The notes under the pieces were generated by a model. It was not told the DNA's origin, did no database searches, and worked only from the letters and a program-made list of their open reading frames with translations. The position numbers and the translations under genes were made by a program. A stretch of 64,000 bases of DNA from Bacteroidota bacterium (GTDB taxonomy: Bacteria; Bacteroidota; Bacteroidia; Bacteroidales; VadinHA17): positions 165,760-229,759 of the forward strand of contig JADFDS010000011.1 of assembly GCA_018262715.1 (NCBI GenBank), read 5' to 3'. Below are positions 62,785-64,000 of the stretch, one piece after another; the first letter of the stretch is position 1, and each line of letters begins with the position of its first letter.

Positions 62785-64000
62785 CAGCAGACGGAGGACA
62801 GGCTGACCCGGTCTGGTTCAGTGAGCAACTTGCCCCATTGGTCGCGGCCAGCCTTTGCAGACATTTCAAAAGAGTTTCCGCGGGCGGCAGGGGTCACCCA
62901 GTAAGGACCCGCCATGATCACGCAATGCCAGAAAAGGGATTCTGGCAGGTATATGCAGAAGGGATTCCCTCAAAGTATAATTCTCTGGGGCTTATCATAA
63001 AACCTTTCGGAGAATTCTGCAGGACCTGCATCATTACCGAAGAGGAGATAAATGCCATGGTATCGACGGATATTGAAAGGTTCGCCGGTCAGTCTGGCAT
63101 CGCGGAGCGAAGAGGTTTCTTTCTCACCCTGAATTATCTCATCCCGGCCTGCCTGAAGGAGGCCGGCTGTGAGATCGTCGGACAGGAAGAGGCAGAGGGT
63201 GTGACCGTCTCACTGGCGCGGAAGATAGCCCGGGCGATTCATGCAGGATACCTGCGCGAGATGAACAGGCAGTCATCCTCAATACCCGGGGCAAATGCCG
63301 TCAGAGTTGCAGAATTTGATGATCTGCCGGGTGAGATCCGTGAGTCAAACATAAGCAATGCGCTTCATATACCTTCCAAACTGCTCGCCATAGGTTACAG
63401 GATAAGGCCTGTCAGGAAGGGCTATAAAGCAAAGGCTTTGCATCTTGATGACGAAGAAATTGAAACTATGGCCAGGGTGGAGCATCTCAGGTGGAGCTGG
63501 GAGAAAAGGCTCTGCGGGTGGACATACGGAAAGACAAGGGATGAGCGACATAAAAGGCATCCTAACCTGGTGCCTTACGGAGACCTGACTGATGATGAGA
63601 AGCAAAAGGATCGTGAGCTGGTACGGATGGTGCCGGGCATACTCCGGGACATAAGATTTGAAGCATACCCGGTATCATCCGGACATACGGCCAGGCTGGC
63701 GTATGCCCTTAAACCACGGAGCAGCATTCAGAAGCTTCTGCTGGGTACAAATGACCTCAGCGCAGAGATAAGCCTCCTTACCGGGAATTCGCCCTCAATC
63801 ATGGAAAAGCTGAGATCAATCGATGACAGGATCAGGCTTACGATAAATGAGGTGGAGGGCAGCTACAACTATGCCAGGTACATACAGGATGCTTTTCTGC
63901 CGGGTGACCTTGATATCAGGGAATGCTTCACCGACAGTTTTGTCCTGTTCGAGCCCAGAGATATCGTAAGCGGTGATTTCTACCTCTTCAGCAGGCAGGA
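62781..64000 (+). CDS. RyR-domain protein with the start of a SpoIIE-type phosphatase (runs off window)
   Basis: The open frame runs 406 codons to the window edge. Residues 1-175 form a region I cannot assign. Residues 176-295 contain a bacterial RyR domain: DDLPGEIRESN, HIPSKLLAIGY, MARVEHLRWSWEKRLCGW, and RHPNLVPYGDLTDDEK. From about residue 362 the linker NYARYIQDAFLPG and the phosphatase opening EPRDIVSGDFYLFS begin a PP2C/SpoIIE domain, cut by the window. It overlaps the SiaC-family gene by ATGA, so the two proteins are made together. By analogy with SiaA it should dephosphorylate the SiaC-family protein. Confidence 0.88.
   Translation, partial: MTADGGQADPVWFSEQLAPLVAASLCRHFKRVSAGGRGHPVRTRHDHAMPEKGFWQVYAEGIPSKYNSLGLIIKPFGEFCRTCIITEEEINAMVSTDIERFAGQSGIAERRGFFLTLNYLIPACLKEAGCEIVGQEEAEGVTVSLARKIARAIHAGYLREMNRQSSSIPGANAVRVAEFDDLPGEIRESNISNALHIPSKLLAIGYRIRPVRKGYKAKALHLDDEEIETMARVEHLRWSWEKRLCGWTYGKTRDERHKRHPNLVPYGDLTDDEKQKDRELVRMVPGILRDIRFEAYPVSSGHTARLAYALKPRSSIQKLLLGTNDLSAEISLLTGNSPSIMEKLRSIDDRIRLTINEVEGSYNYARYIQDAFLPGDLDIRECFTDSFVLFEPRDIVSGDFYLFSRQ

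Noticed and set aside
1-64000. Mobile elements, prophage genes, tRNA genes and integration sites
   Set aside because: No transposase, integrase, phage structural gene, tRNA cloverleaf or flanking direct repeats could be seen in the window.

Overview
The window comes from a member of the Bacteroidota, most likely order Bacteroidales. The evidence is two SusC/SusD pairs, T9SS-sorted surface proteins (a CHU_C-type 'gliding motility' C-terminus and a CotH protein with a short Ig-like sorting tail), PorT-like and DUF2723 proteins, and several promoters with the Bacteroidota layout TTG-N19/21-TAnnTTTG. I see no tRNA, rRNA, CRISPR array, integrase or transposase. It reads as ordinary chromosome carrying accessory polysaccharide and cell-surface loci.

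Layout. Positions 1-4570: the start of a secreted carboxypeptidase-regulatory-domain protein (minus strand, runs off the edge), a radical SAM/SPASM protein and a penicillin-acylase-family hydrolase. Positions 4620-9198: the translation block on the minus strand, rplM-rpsI-rpsB-tsf, an intrinsic terminator, a small DUF2892 membrane protein, then pyrH-frr. It has one near-consensus promoter in front of rplM. Positions 9231-17870: a tightly packed plus-strand run with several ATGA overlaps: O-antigen-ligase-like membrane protein, guanine deaminase, 3-methyladenine DNA glycosylase, DUF2723 glycosyltransferase-like protein, polysaccharide deacetylase, PurD and a multipass membrane protein. Positions 17871-22306: a minus-strand operon of a TerB-like/ABCG fusion transporter, a lipoprotein and a small secreted protein.

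Positions 22500-35083 form a pectin-type polysaccharide utilisation locus: SusC, SusD, a beta-helix surface lipoprotein, a fused SGNH acetylesterase-GH28 polygalacturonase, a PL1-like pectate lyase, and a two-domain protein with an alpha/beta-hydrolase nucleophile elbow and an unassigned C-terminal domain. The last three overlap by ATGA. In this system SusC/D would import pectic oligosaccharides while the secreted enzymes deacetylate and cut the backbone. Positions 35139-38643 hold a GlsB-like membrane protein, a lipoprotein and an amidohydrolase of the D-aminoacylase type. Positions 38758-43374 are a second SusC/SusD pair with no enzymes attached. Positions 43446-54452 hold a large repeat-containing T9SS adhesin, small membrane proteins, a PorT-like barrel, an aspartase with an N-terminal cyclic-nucleotide-binding-like domain, a tiny Cys-rich lipoprotein and a CotH/lamin-tail T9SS protein. 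Positions 54665-59128 hold small secreted proteins, including a TPR protein and a glucosaminidase.

The right edge (59121-64000) is the most unusual part. A second TerB-like/ABCG fusion transporter is divergent from a SiaC-family regulatory phosphoprotein, which overlaps by ATGA a protein with a RyR domain and the beginning of a SpoIIE-type PP2C phosphatase. The phosphatase runs off the window. This looks like a phospho-switch module beside a paralogue of the transporter at 19268-22306.
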